DNA of 61,174 nucleotides from contig LVAC01000026.1 in assembly GCA_001602955.1 (NCBI GenBank), forward strand, positions 1-61,174, given 5' to 3'. The DNA comes from Sulfurospirillum sp001602955 (GTDB taxonomy: Bacteria; Campylobacterota; Campylobacteria; Campylobacterales; Sulfurospirillaceae). The translations under genes and the position numbers were made by a program. How positions within the stretch are numbered: position 1 is the first letter of the stretch; every line of letters begins with the position of its first letter. This document shows positions 43,700 through 52,405 of the stretch, piece by piece. Below the pieces are notes generated by a model. That model was not told where the DNA came from. It made no database searches and saw only the letters and a program-made list of their open reading frames with translations.

Positions 43700-45106
43700 A
43701 TGTTGAAAATCATTGTTTCCATGGTATTGTTTAGTACTGTTGTATTAGCAAATACACTTCCTGCGCAATCGATTGTCCAAATCTTTTCTGCAACCTCTGC
43801 TCCCAACTATCAATACCCATGGCAAAGTGGAAAAATAGAGGAGCATTCAGGCTCTGGTGTGGTCATTGGTGAGCAAAGGATTATCACATCGGCGCATGTC
43901 GTCTCTGATGCTAAGTTTATACAAGTATCCAAAGAAAACAGCTCTAAAAAATATATAGCCCATATTAAATACATCTCACATCAAGCAGACTTAGCCATTT
44001 TAGAGGTGCAAGATAAAAGCTTTTTTGAAGGGACACATGCCTTAAAATTTACGACAGAGATTAAACAAGGTGATCCTATCACCGTTTTAGGTTATCCATT
44101 GGGTGGTCAAACATTATCAACTACAAAAGGTATTATTTCTCGTATTGAACCAAGTCGTTATTCATGGAGTGGAGAGAACCTGCTTGCCATTCAAGTGGAT
44201 GCTGCTATTAATCCGGGCAACAGTGGTGGTACAGCACTTAATCAAAAGGGAGAAATTGTTGGTATTTCCATGCAAACCTATACCAAAGCAAATAACATCT
44301 CCTATATTGTTCCTTCCCTCATCGTGAACTCTTTTTTAGAAGATGTTAAAGATGGAAAAGTTGATGGCTACGATAATGCCAAAACAGCCTTTCAGCCTTT
44401 AATTAATGAAACTTTGAAAAAGCACTATGGTATTAGCAATGATATAGGCGTTGTTATTAGCCATTTAGATAAAAATGAAAATACGCTTAGATTGGGGGAT
44501 ATTTTACTCTCAATTGACAATAGCCCTATTTATAATGATGGTACGATTAAAACACCTTATGGCATTATGAAATATACCTTTGCTCTTCATACTAAGCCAG
44601 TGGGCGATACAATCACTATGAAAGTTATCAGAGATAAAAAAACAATCGAACTTCTTTATACACTCAAAAAAGCCTATCATATTGTTTATACAGAAAAGAA
44701 TACACTTCCTCGTTATATGATTTATGGAGGGTTTATTTTCAGTCCTTTAACCCATAATTACCTTGCATCCATTAATCTCACATCCTCTAACTTTGAACTT
44801 CTTTTCCTTGATAATTGCAGAACAAAACATATAAAAGAAGCGGTCGTGATGCAATACGAAGTGCTTCCTCATGATATCAACATAGGGTATCATGCTCATG
44901 GTGATTTAGTAAAATCTGTCAACGGTGTATTGGTTGAAGACTTTGCACACTTTGTAAAACTAATCGATGTTGTTGATACACCTTATACCACCATTGAATT
45001 TATCGATGAGGATCATAAAAAGTTTATCTTTGACACGCAAAAAGTCAAAGAGAGCTTTCAAGATATTAAAGCCATCTATGGATTAAGTAGCGATAGGAGA
45101 TTGTAA
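43700..45106 (+). CDS. HtrA/DegP-like periplasmic serine protease with PDZ-like domains
   Basis: A 468-residue exported protein. Signal peptide MLKIIVSMVLFSTVVLA, then a trypsin-like domain with the full triad: His66 in ITSAHVVSD, Asp97 in QADLAILEV, Ser175 in NPGNSGGTAL. Two PDZ-like segments follow (about 245-325 with RLGDILLSIDNSPIYNDGTI, and about 390-455 with GDLVKSVNGVLVEDFAHFVK). HtrA proteases degrade or refold misfolded envelope proteins. A copy on a mobilizable element is unusual, and the C-terminal region between the PDZ parts is divergent. Confidence 0.85.
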   Translation: MLKIIVSMVLFSTVVLANTLPAQSIVQIFSATSAPNYQYPWQSGKIEEHSGSGVVIGEQRIITSAHVVSDAKFIQVSKENSSKKYIAHIKYISHQADLAILEVQDKSFFEGTHALKFTTEIKQGDPITVLGYPLGGQTLSTTKGIISRIEPSRYSWSGENLLAIQVDAAINPGNSGGTALNQKGEIVGISMQTYTKANNISYIVPSLIVNSFLEDVKDGKVDGYDNAKTAFQPLINETLKKHYGISNDIGVVISHLDKNENTLRLGDILLSIDNSPIYNDGTIKTPYGIMKYTFALHTKPVGDTITMKVIRDKKTIELLYTLKKAYHIVYTEKNTLPRYMIYGGFIFSPLTHNYLASINLTSSNFELLFLDNCRTKHIKEAVVMQYEVLPHDINIGYHAHGDLVKSVNGVLVEDFAHFVKLIDVVDTPYTTIEFIDEDHKKFIFDTQKVKESFQDIKAIYGLSSDRRL

Positions 45107-45282
45107 AAGAATATTATAATCTAAGGGAAGTATGTAAGTTGTCAGCCGAAGTGCTAAACTCGTTAGTTGAAAAAGTCATTTATACTTTCGATTTTAAGAA
45201 AAAATAAATATTTTCTTGCTCTTTGTATTATAGAGATACAATAAAAACCAAAAGAATGAATCTGCAAAGAAGGAAAGTTGAA

Positions 45283-45540
45283 ATGATACAAAAAACTATT
45301 AATGTGATTGATTTAGCTAACTATATCGAAAAAGAAGTTCAAGATATTATGATATATGACGCGGAAATATCGCTGTGTCATTTGGATGAAAAATATGGAA
45401 GATTAGTCAGTTTGGAGAATTTGATTAAAGAATTTAATCTCGACCCATTAAGTGAGTTATGTAAAAAAGCTATTGAGAAAATTGAACATGAGTGCACGAA
45501 AAAGGGCAGGGTTACCTCCTCCCCGCTATACAATTGTTAA
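45283..45540 (+). CDS. small hypothetical protein
   Basis: An 85-residue, mostly helical, soluble protein (MIQKTINVIDLANYIEKEVQ...). The start at 45283 has AAGGAAAGTTGAA; the upstream in-frame codon at 45223 does not. Several acidic residues and two Cys near the C-terminus. No family recognised. It lies alone between the protease and the leftward zinc-ribbon genes. Confidence 0.45.
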   Translation: MIQKTINVIDLANYIEKEVQDIMIYDAEISLCHLDEKYGRLVSLENLIKEFNLDPLSELCKKAIEKIEHECTKKGRVTSSPLYNC

Positions 45541-45599
45541 TTCAGATCTCAATATTTAAGTTTGTATTTTGTCGAATCTTTGAATTATAGTCAAGCTTA

Positions 45600-45998
45600 C
45601 TATGTATAGATTATTCCTAATGCTAAAATTATTGTAAATAAAATTGATCCAACTACACTCCCCTTAATAGGTAATTCAAGCTTCTTTTTAAATATATAAA
45701 AAAGGAACCAAACAACAATCGTGAATAATACAGGGATTAGCACCAGAAGAGAATATGCTAAAAAAGCAGATATTAATTCTTGTCTATAAAATACTGAATG
45801 ATTAGAGTGTTGTTTAAAGAGCACATCCAATACAAATAAAATGATAACATTAACTGGTAAAAATAAGAGTGTTAAATAAGACCAATCTTTGTATTTAGAG
45901 ATAGTATCTTGATCAACCGAAGTAATTTTTTCACCACAAACAACACAAAATATTGCCTCTTTTTCCAATTCTGTATTACATTTTTGGCATTTTTTCAT
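45600..45998 (-). CDS. zinc-ribbon membrane protein
   Basis: A 132-residue protein with an N-terminal zinc ribbon (CQKCNTELEKEAIFCVVCGE, four Cys in two CxxC pairs) followed by three hydrophobic segments (LTLLFLPVNVIILFVLDVLF, LVLIPVLFTIVVWFLFYIF, GSILFTIILALGIIY). Start overlaps the stop of the next upstream gene by 4 bases (ATGA on this strand), so the two zinc-ribbon genes are coupled. Function unknown. Confidence 0.65.
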   Translation of the reverse strand: MKKCQKCNTELEKEAIFCVVCGEKITSVDQDTISKYKDWSYLTLLFLPVNVIILFVLDVLFKQHSNHSVFYRQELISAFLAYSLLVLIPVLFTIVVWFLFYIFKKKLELPIKGSVVGSILFTIILALGIIYT

Positions 45999-46645
45999 GA
46001 ATTGCCTTTATTAAGAATTTTTTGCTTGGCACAATCAAACTCTTCTTTTGTAATAAGATTTTTTTCTAAAAGTTCACTCCATTTGAGTATCTCATCCGTC
46101 ATTGAACAAGGTTGTGATTTTTTAGCGATATTTTCGATGAAAGAGGACTTCTTTTTATTTAAACCATCTGAAAATATTCCATTATCGATAATCCATTCTT
46201 TATGTTTTTTAAGTATAGAAAAATAGAGATATTTAAGCAAAGGAATTATTATTAAAACAAGGAATGAACCAAAAAAAGGTTCATAGACATATGGGTGCCA
46301 TGTTCCGAATTCTCCATAATCTATATAGTACGGTATTGAATTATAAACTGAGTTTCCCATTAAACCTATCGAGATAATTATTATATAAGAGTTTATAAGC
46401 TTCTCCGATATTAATATTGATGAGAATTTTTTATCTTTTTTGAGAATATAAATGGAACAAAGTGTGATAATTAAAGGTATTAGCCCTACGATAAAGATAG
46501 ATGAACCAACTAATATTAAAAAATAAGCAACAACTCTTATCGTTTCTCCTCCATTAAGGGGAGAGTATAAAAAATTTGGACTTCCACATTGAGAGCAAGT
46601 TGTTTCTTGTATTTCGATACCAGAGCCACAATTTTGACAAAACAT
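45995..46645 (-). CDS. zinc-ribbon membrane protein with C-terminal SHOCT-like motif
   Basis: A 216-residue protein: N-terminal zinc ribbon CQNCGSGIEIQETTCSQCGS, several membrane helices (YFLILVGSSIFIVGLIPLII and FGSFLVLIIIPLLKYL), and a C-terminal LLEKNLITKEEFDCAKQKIL that matches the SHOCT oligomerisation motif. GAGG precedes the start. Coupled to the zinc-ribbon gene downstream. Function unknown; the two may form one membrane complex. Confidence 0.65.
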   Translation of the reverse strand: MFCQNCGSGIEIQETTCSQCGSPNFLYSPLNGGETIRVVAYFLILVGSSIFIVGLIPLIITLCSIYILKKDKKFSSILISEKLINSYIIIISIGLMGNSVYNSIPYYIDYGEFGTWHPYVYEPFFGSFLVLIIIPLLKYLYFSILKKHKEWIIDNGIFSDGLNKKKSSFIENIAKKSQPCSMTDEILKWSELLEKNLITKEEFDCAKQKILNKGNS

Positions 46646-46674
46646 GATTAAACCTCTTCATTATTTACAGTATT

Positions 46675-47118
46675 TTATCTAACACAAACAAAACGTCCCT
46701 TGAATTTAATTATTCTTTTAACTTTCATTTTATTGCAATTTTTGGCTCTTCTTTCACATTGACATATTTTTTTCAAGATATATCTGATAATAAATGAAAT
46801 CAAAATTGGATCAGCTGCAATTTCCAAAGAAGTAATCAAAATTTCACATAGTTCATTTAACTCATCAATAGAAAATTTTCTAAACAAACAATAAATCTTA
46901 CAAGTTGTTTCTCCTACCTCTTTTAATTTTTCAATATAGGGTTGAGTTTGTAGATAATAGTTGTTTAATACATCATTAATTAAATTTTTCTTTTGAATTC
47001 TATTTGAAATTTTAAATTGTTCAAATGAAGCTTCTTGACCCATTAATAAATGTCTATTAAAGCTTCGATCGCTTAAATTTAAGAGTTTATATATTTCCAA
47101 TAATTGTTTTTGAGTCAT
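46675..47118 (-). CDS. hypothetical helical protein with Cys-rich C-terminus
   Basis: A 147-residue helical protein (MTQKQLLEIYKLLNLSDRSF; IDELNELCEILITSLEIAAD) ending in a basic segment with Cys (CQCERRAKNC). I prefer the start at 47118, with AAGGTAAAA upstream, over 47133. No family recognised. It is upstream of and codirectional with the zinc-ribbon pair. Confidence 0.45.
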   Translation of the reverse strand: MTQKQLLEIYKLLNLSDRSFNRHLLMGQEASFEQFKISNRIQKKNLINDVLNNYYLQTQPYIEKLKEVGETTCKIYCLFRKFSIDELNELCEILITSLEIAADPILISFIIRYILKKICQCERRAKNCNKMKVKRIIKFKGRFVCVR

Positions 47119-47199
47119 TTTTACCTTCATCATTTAATTTTAATGTAGTATAGCTTTTTTCTAAGGTTATGCTTAAAATAAAATTATCAATTGAGCTTC

Positions 47200-47439
47200 T
47201 TATTTGTAAATATCACCTCGACTATCTACTTTCAAAATTTTTATTTCAATCTCATCCATGTGAAAAAGAATGCGATATTTAGAAACCCTCAATCTAAAAA
47301 TAGGAGGGATATCATCACCTGTTAATCGCTTGACATCACCTTCTGGTAATTTTACAATCGCGTCATAAATGCGTTTTTGTAAAGTATGGTCGTATTTTGA
47401 AAAGCTTTTTTCAAATGTTTTGGAAAACGAGATCTTCAC
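47200..47439 (-). CDS. RelE/ParE-family toxin
   Basis: A 79-residue toxin of the RelE superfamily: ISFSKTFEKSFSKYDHTLQK, a KRLTGDDIPPIFRLRVSKYR core (basic catalytic strand) and FHMDEIEIKILKVDSRGDIY. RelE toxins cut mRNA on the ribosome. The start overlaps the antitoxin stop by 4 bases. Length is normal, so the toxin is probably intact. Confidence 0.85.
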   Translation of the reverse strand: MKISFSKTFEKSFSKYDHTLQKRIYDAIVKLPEGDVKRLTGDDIPPIFRLRVSKYRILFHMDEIEIKILKVDSRGDIYK

Positions 47440-47684
47440 AGATTATACTTGTTCGCAAAATCATTTTGATCTGTAAATGTATCTGACTTCAAGATGTGTA
47501 AAACATCTTCTTTATCTTTTGCATCTAAGATAAGAGCTGCTTTATCTTTGGAATTTGACGTTTTGAAATAAACTTCTAAGCTTTCGCGTAAAATTTGAGA
47601 AACAGATTTTTTTTCTATAAAACCAAATGCTCTTGCTTGTTCATAAAGCTCTTTATCTATGGTTAAACTAATTCTATGCATCAT
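47436..47684 (-). CDS. antitoxin of the RelE-like pair (ribbon-helix-helix)
   Basis: An 82-residue protein with an N-terminal strand-helix-helix (RISLTIDKELYEQARAFGFI, then EKKSVSQILRESLEVYF) and an acidic C-terminus that would wrap the toxin. AAAGGAGTCT precedes the start. Antitoxin-first order, coupled to the toxin. The pair may stabilise element B. Confidence 0.8.
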   Translation of the reverse strand: MMHRISLTIDKELYEQARAFGFIEKKSVSQILRESLEVYFKTSNSKDKAALILDAKDKEDVLHILKSDTFTDQNDFANKYNL

Positions 47685-47744
47685 AGACTCCTTTTGTGAT
47701 GTAGTGATGTATAAACATCATTATAGCATAATGCATATTGAAAT

Positions 47745-48914
47745 TTAATCATATAAATTTTCAACTGCTTTATTCATGGTGGAATCAGCCATTTTAGAAT
47801 AGCGCAAACTTGTCTCAATGGAGCGATGATTTAATAGATGGCGCACTGTATTGAGTTCAGCACCATTATTTAAAACCGTTGTAGCAAAGGTATGCCTCAA
47901 TGAGTGTTGAACAACTTTTTGTTTTCTATCAGCATTAGGATTTTTATTAAAAAGGAAATTGAGTGCTTTTTGAAGATGTCTTGCATACGTATTTTTATGT
48001 GATTCAAAGAGAGGTTTTTCAGGATCATTAATGTCATACATGGACTTAATGAGTTCCAAGGTTTTATCTGATAATTTACCAAAGTAGGTGGATGTGTTTT
48101 TGAAGTCTTTTAATAAAACCTTTTTTGACCCAAAATCTATATCGCCTATTCTAATGCTTAAACAACTACTTACACGCGTTCCTGTATCAAGCAATACAAG
48201 TGTATACAAAAAGACATCACGATGAAAAAGGGTGTATTCTTTATCTAAATGGGCTTTAAGCTCTTTTACCTCTTCTTTTCTTAAATAGCGTTCACGATTA
48301 TTATCAATTTTCAACAAATCAATGGATTTAGCGGGATTGACTTTGATTTTTTCTATTTTAACGCCATAGTTAAGAATGGTGCGTAGTGCTTCAATAATCA
48401 TATTGATTGTCTTGGGTGAATATTTTTTCTTAATAACACCGTCTTTATCTTTGTGTGTTTCAGCCATTTTGAGTGTTTTAAGTGCTTCTATATCTGATTT
48501 TGAAAGAAGCTTCATGTCTTTTTCGCCAAGGGTAGGGTGGATGTGTTTATAATATTTACTTTTTATTTCTCTATGGCTTTTGGTCTCGACATTATTTTCC
48601 CGTTGTTTTAAATGTAAATAGTATTCATCGAAAATTTCTTTGAGCGTGATAGCATTTTTTTTCTTGCGTTTGAGGATAACATTATGATGATCTTCATTGT
48701 AAAATAGTTTTGTTAAAACTTCTGACCTTTTTTGCTTAGCATATTTTTGATCAATGCCCTCAGAGGATCGCCCAACTTTTATTTCACGCATTTTATTATC
48801 AATATTTTTATAAGTGATGTAATAACATTTAATTTTTTTATTACTGGTTTTTGAAGCATTGACCCATCTATAATAAACACCTTCATCTGATGTTTTAATT
48901 CTTCCTGTTTCCAT
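47745..48914 (-). CDS. tyrosine integrase of element B
   Basis: A 389-residue tyrosine recombinase. N-terminal arm-binding region (YYRWVNASKTSNKKIKCYYI), core-binding domain (about 75-185), catalytic Arg in LLDTGTRVSSCLSIRIGDID, the second box VVQHSLRHTFATTVLNNG, LLNHRSIETSLRYSKMAD with the last His and the nucleophilic Tyr. All catalytic positions are present. It differs clearly from the integrase of element A although both use the same tRNA. Its start codon lies next to TTTCCAAC boxes of the right end. Confidence 0.95.
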   Translation of the reverse strand: METGRIKTSDEGVYYRWVNASKTSNKKIKCYYITYKNIDNKMREIKVGRSSEGIDQKYAKQKRSEVLTKLFYNEDHHNVILKRKKKNAITLKEIFDEYYLHLKQRENNVETKSHREIKSKYYKHIHPTLGEKDMKLLSKSDIEALKTLKMAETHKDKDGVIKKKYSPKTINMIIEALRTILNYGVKIEKIKVNPAKSIDLLKIDNNRERYLRKEEVKELKAHLDKEYTLFHRDVFLYTLVLLDTGTRVSSCLSIRIGDIDFGSKKVLLKDFKNTSTYFGKLSDKTLELIKSMYDINDPEKPLFESHKNTYARHLQKALNFLFNKNPNADRKQKVVQHSLRHTFATTVLNNGAELNTVRHLLNHRSIETSLRYSKMADSTMNKAVENLYD

Positions 48915-49050
48915 TTTCCAACCTTTTTTCCAACCTGTAATAGTAAAACAATGTAAAACTTTGTAAAGTATTTTATTAATTATAAGTATAAAAATCCCTT
49001 AAAATAAGCATCTTTGAAATACTTTGTAAAACATTGGAAGACTATGAAAA
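48915..49050. repeat. right-end integrase arm region of element B
   Basis: Two direct TTTCCAAC boxes (48915-48922, 48927-48934) and inverted AAAGTATTT / AAATACTTT boxes (about 48964-48975 and 49016-49025) repeat the motifs of the left end (33783-33820). Confidence 0.55.
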
Positions 49051-49075
49051 CAAGTCTCTCTCTTGACACCACTTC
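49051..49075 (+). repeat. attR of element B (25-bp tRNA-derived repeat, copy 3)
   Basis: CAAGTCTCTCTCTTGACACC followed by ACTTC, identical to 33729-33753 and, for 24 bases, to the tRNA 3' end. Host sequence resumes after this point. Confidence 0.85.
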
Positions 49076-49341
49076 CAAATACTGTAAAATCCGTCATCCT
49101 AGTCATTCAAATCACGTTTTTGATACTTTCGCTGTGAAAATAATGTGACGCAATTTAGGCTCAAAAATTCCTCGCAGTAGCTCCTTCTTTCTATTCTTTC
49201 CTCTAAAAGCAAAGTATGGTTTATAGCGTTTATTTATCAACGGTTTACCAATTTTCCCTATACTGGGTATACCCCATTATTTGATCTGTTTTTATCACGT
49301 AAGGCTCTTTTGCGTAGAAAGAGCCTTCAAGGTCGTAACCT
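49076..49341. other. host intergenic region after element B
   Basis: About 265 bases. It holds a GGGTATACCC palindrome near 49265-49274 and a hairpin at 49301-49327 with stem AAGGCTCTTT / AAAGAGCCTT and loop TGCGTAG. This may be the old terminator of the tRNA transcript displaced by the insertions, or a leader structure of the gene at 49342. Confidence 0.45.
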
Positions 49342-50109
49342 ATGAAAACTCTCTCGATTTTAGGCACCGGTTGGTTGGGCTTGGAACTTGCTCAAACACT
49401 TAAAGATCGCTATAGTATCAAGCTTTCTGCTCGAAATGAAGAAGCCAAGCATAGGCATAGGGACTTAGGTTTTGAGTCTTACGTTTTAACGGAAAATAGG
49501 TATGAAAACCTTGACGCGTTATTGTCGTGTGAGTATCTTTTTATCAACTATCCGCCATCCAAATTTAATGATTTTCTCCCATTTCTGACCAAACTCTCGG
49601 AACATCCCTTTTTTTTAAACGTTGAAAAAATATTTTTCGTGAGTTCGACTTCTCTTTACCCCAAAGCTTCCGGCATTTATGATGAAAAGAGTGAGATAAC
49701 TTTTGCATCAAATCCCGTATATTATGAAGCAGAAAAGCGTATTCAGAAAAAAGTACATGTTATCTTCCGATGCGCCGGATTAATGGGCGGCGGTCGCATT
49801 GCTAGCAAATATGTTTCGAACACGCTTGTGACGGACGGAAAAAGTCGCGTCAATCATGTTCATCGAATCGATGTGATTCGGGCGGTGATCTTTGCGATGG
49901 AGCATGATCTTCAAGGTATTTTCAATCTCTGCGCGCCCATGCATCCTACCAAAGAGGAACTTTACATCTATCAGTGTGAGCAATGTCGGTTCGTACCTCC
50001 TTCTTTTAGCGACAACGTAGCTTCCACACAACGCATAATCGACGGCAGAAAGCTTGAAGACCTCGGCTTTGCATACTTGTATAAAAATCCAATGGAGTTT
50101 TTTCATTAA
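49342..50109 (+). CDS. NAD(P)-binding epimerase-like protein
   Basis: A 255-residue Rossmann-fold protein: LSILGTGWLGLELAQTL gives the GxGxxG nucleotide-binding loop. Later FVSSTSLYPKASGIYDEKS and IFRCAGLMGGGRIASKY correspond to the catalytic region of extended short-chain dehydrogenases of the YeeZ type; the usual YxxxK is modified (YYEAEKRIQ). The substrate is unknown. Base composition is like the host flank. It is the first host gene right of the elements. Confidence 0.75.
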   Translation: MKTLSILGTGWLGLELAQTLKDRYSIKLSARNEEAKHRHRDLGFESYVLTENRYENLDALLSCEYLFINYPPSKFNDFLPFLTKLSEHPFFLNVEKIFFVSSTSLYPKASGIYDEKSEITFASNPVYYEAEKRIQKKVHVIFRCAGLMGGGRIASKYVSNTLVTDGKSRVNHVHRIDVIRAVIFAMEHDLQGIFNLCAPMHPTKEELYIYQCEQCRFVPPSFSDNVASTQRIIDGRKLEDLGFAYLYKNPMEFFH

Positions 50110-50427
50110 TATCGTAAAACGCCAGAGGCTAGAGCTAAGAGGGTAACTTTCTTACATGTAAGAAATCAGATGGACTCCAAACGGAAAAAAGTGGGCAAAA
50201 AACAAAGGAGTGTTTGCTAAAATAAGCCTGACATGTAAGGCATCAACCAAGAGGTAAAGAGGGTAAATCACAAGAGAAAAGAGTCAGAAAAGCTCTAAAA
50301 GTTAAAAGTTTTGCCCTGACCCCTTTTTATGTTCAACTGTAATTGTGTTCAAACTTGTCAAAAGTTTTTAGATGGTTTGAATAGTCTCTTTTGACCATTG
50401 ATAGTAGCACTATAATTGTTAAAAAAA
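50110..50427. other. region between epimerase and diguanylate cyclase genes
   Basis: About 320 bases without a gene. Perfect 18-bp palindrome at 50148-50165 (half TTTCTTACA) centred on ACATGT, another ACATGT near 50231, then the left inverted repeat of the diguanylate cyclase cassette at 50298-50324. Confidence 0.5.
50298..50324 (-). repeat. left inverted repeat of the diguanylate cyclase cassette
   Basis: AAAGTTAAAAG, 6 bases, CCTGACCCCT. Its reverse complement matches 52379-52405 at 10 of 10 and 11 of 11 bases on both sides of a non-conserved 6-base spacer. Confidence 0.7.
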
Positions 50428-52293
50428 TTATCCTACGACTACACAATTTCGACCATTATGTTTTGCTTGATAAAGTGCTCTATCAGCACGTGAAAGTAAC
50501 TCTTTAACTGTATTTTCACCTTTAAATTCTGCGACACCAATACTGATAGTCATATTTTTAATATCATCAAAGAGAGTATTTTCTACACAAGCTCTTAACT
50601 TTTCAGCAAGTAGAGCTGTTTGATTATTATCTGTCTCAGGACAAATAATTAAAAACTCTTCACCACCATAACGTCCAAGAATATCACTTTTCCGTAAATT
50701 ATCAGTTAATATTTTTGCTAAAGTCTGTAATGTAGAATCACCAACAGGATGACCGTATGTATCATTTATATTTTTAAAATGATCAATATCAAGGATCATA
50801 AATGATAAAGGTTGATGATAACGTTTTGCTCTATTGAGTTCACTTTCCATGTATTCATCAAGTTTTCTTCGATTATAAATTCCCGTAAGTTTATCTATTT
50901 CAGATAAGCGCTCAACTTCTTTCTTAGCTGTTATATCATTACCAATAGCCATATAAGAAATAATTCTATTATTCTCATCTTTCATAGGAATAATGTTTTG
51001 TTCCAAATAATACGTATTTCCATCTTTACCAAGATTTTTTAATTCACCTTGCCAGTTTTTTCCAGCTTCAATTGTTTCCCAAAGCTCTGAATATAAATTA
51101 TTTGAAGTCTCAGAATGACGGATAATATTCATTTTTTGACCTATTAATTCTTTTTTTGAATAACCATATCTTTTTGCAAACGCTGTACTGACAGATGTAA
51201 TAACACTATTTGTTTTTGTTGTAGCTGTAATGACATAGTTGTCAATAATATCCGCAAACTTTCTTAATTCCTGATTTGCTAAAAGCAAAGATTTTTGAAG
51301 TTTCGATGGAGCAATTGAAGCAAAAAATGCTAAAGGGATACTAACTAAAATACTAAGTAAAATTATTAAAATACTCGTTTTGATATTAGATGAAAATAAT
51401 GTACTCTGATAGGCAATTTTTGGTTTTAAAATCAATATAGCTTTATCTTCATTATCTAATATATCATTTAACTGAAAACTATAAAAAGTCTCACCTTTAT
51501 TTTCCCCTGCAAGTATCTTTTCTGCTTCTAATGGGAATTCATCATACAATCTAATACTAGAATTTGTATACCGTGACCACGAAAAATCATCATTTGGATG
51601 TGTAATAAAATAACCATCTTTATCAATAATAAAATGATCAAAACTTGTTGATTTTTTTAAGCCACTAATCATTTCAGATGCAAGTAAATTCACAATAACC
51701 ATGCCAACAAATTTATTATCTTTTATAATAGGTTGAGCTACTCTAAATGTTGGTTTATAAGGAACTTCTATTTTTCCATTTTCAATATTAAGATCAATAC
51801 GGGAGTGCCATATTTTTGCTTCTTTCATATGACTTACAATTTGAAAATAATCTCTTTGACTTTTATCTTGTAAACTTGATTCTTCAACTATAAAAGGCTT
51901 GTCATATTTATTTTTTCTATCAACTCGAATTATTTCTTTTCCTTCTTCACTAATAAATCGAGCTTGCATAATAAAATTATTTGACATAGAAATTGCATAA
52001 AAAACATTAGTTAAATTATTTCTTTTTTGCTTATCAGGCGATGTAATATACTCTTCCAATGAGGTATTAGTAGACAATGCTTTAACTATTTCATCAAATT
52101 TTTCTATATCTGGTTTTAAATAATCAAATTTTTTTATTAATCCAACTTCTTGTGAAGCTTTATCAATATTTTTTTTGATATCAATAAGATTCATGTTATA
52201 ACCAACAAAAGAACCAAAAAATGCAACCAAAATACCAAAAATTACAAAATATGTAAAAAACATGAATTTAAAATTTTTATTTGTCATATACAA
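50428..52293 (-). CDS. membrane diguanylate cyclase (Cache sensor, PAS, GGDEF)
   Basis: A 621-residue inner-membrane signalling enzyme. Membrane helix 1 (about residues 10-33), a large periplasmic Cache-type sensor (VFYAISMSNNFIMQARFISE; VPYKPTFRVAQPIIKDNKFV; FIIDKDGYFITHP), membrane helix 2 (about 310-332), a PAS domain (IIDNYVITATTKTNSVITSV, GKNWQGELKNLGKDGNTYYL) and a GGDEF domain with the active signature RYGGEEF. It would make c-di-GMP from GTP in response to an external ligand. The gene is much more AT-rich than its host neighbours and lies between inverted repeats, which suggests acquisition. Confidence 0.95.
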   Translation of the reverse strand: MYMTNKNFKFMFFTYFVIFGILVAFFGSFVGYNMNLIDIKKNIDKASQEVGLIKKFDYLKPDIEKFDEIVKALSTNTSLEEYITSPDKQKRNNLTNVFYAISMSNNFIMQARFISEEGKEIIRVDRKNKYDKPFIVEESSLQDKSQRDYFQIVSHMKEAKIWHSRIDLNIENGKIEVPYKPTFRVAQPIIKDNKFVGMVIVNLLASEMISGLKKSTSFDHFIIDKDGYFITHPNDDFSWSRYTNSSIRLYDEFPLEAEKILAGENKGETFYSFQLNDILDNEDKAILILKPKIAYQSTLFSSNIKTSILIILLSILVSIPLAFFASIAPSKLQKSLLLANQELRKFADIIDNYVITATTKTNSVITSVSTAFAKRYGYSKKELIGQKMNIIRHSETSNNLYSELWETIEAGKNWQGELKNLGKDGNTYYLEQNIIPMKDENNRIISYMAIGNDITAKKEVERLSEIDKLTGIYNRRKLDEYMESELNRAKRYHQPLSFMILDIDHFKNINDTYGHPVGDSTLQTLAKILTDNLRKSDILGRYGGEEFLIICPETDNNQTALLAEKLRACVENTLFDDIKNMTISIGVAEFKGENTVKELLSRADRALYQAKHNGRNCVVVG

Positions 52294-52378
52294 ACCTAAT
52301 TTTTTGTATTATTGTACCTTTTAAAATATTTAGTGTCACTATAGTGCCATAATCATAGGCTAAACTTGTGTAAAACTA

Positions 52379-52405
52379 AGGGGTCAGGTCTAACCTTTTA
52401 ACTTT
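52379..52405 (+). repeat. right inverted repeat of the diguanylate cyclase cassette
   Basis: AGGGGTCAGG, 6 bases, CTTTTAACTTT: the inverted counterpart of 50298-50324. It lies about 85 bases upstream of the diguanylate cyclase start. Confidence 0.7.

Larger units (their letters stand above)
33729..49075. mobile_element. integrative mobilizable element B, in tandem with element A
   Basis: A 15.3-kb segment between 25-bp direct repeats of the same tRNA-Met 3' end, with an integrase gene at the right end. It carries IncQ-like repA-repC, ArdC-like protein, MobV relaxase, two orphan DNA methyltransferases, ParA-like and ribbon-helix-helix proteins, an HtrA-like protease and a RelBE-like pair. It looks like a mobilizable plasmid that acquired an integrase. 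The longer 47-bp middle repeat and shorter outer repeat fit B entering first and A later using the restored tRNA. Confidence 0.85.
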
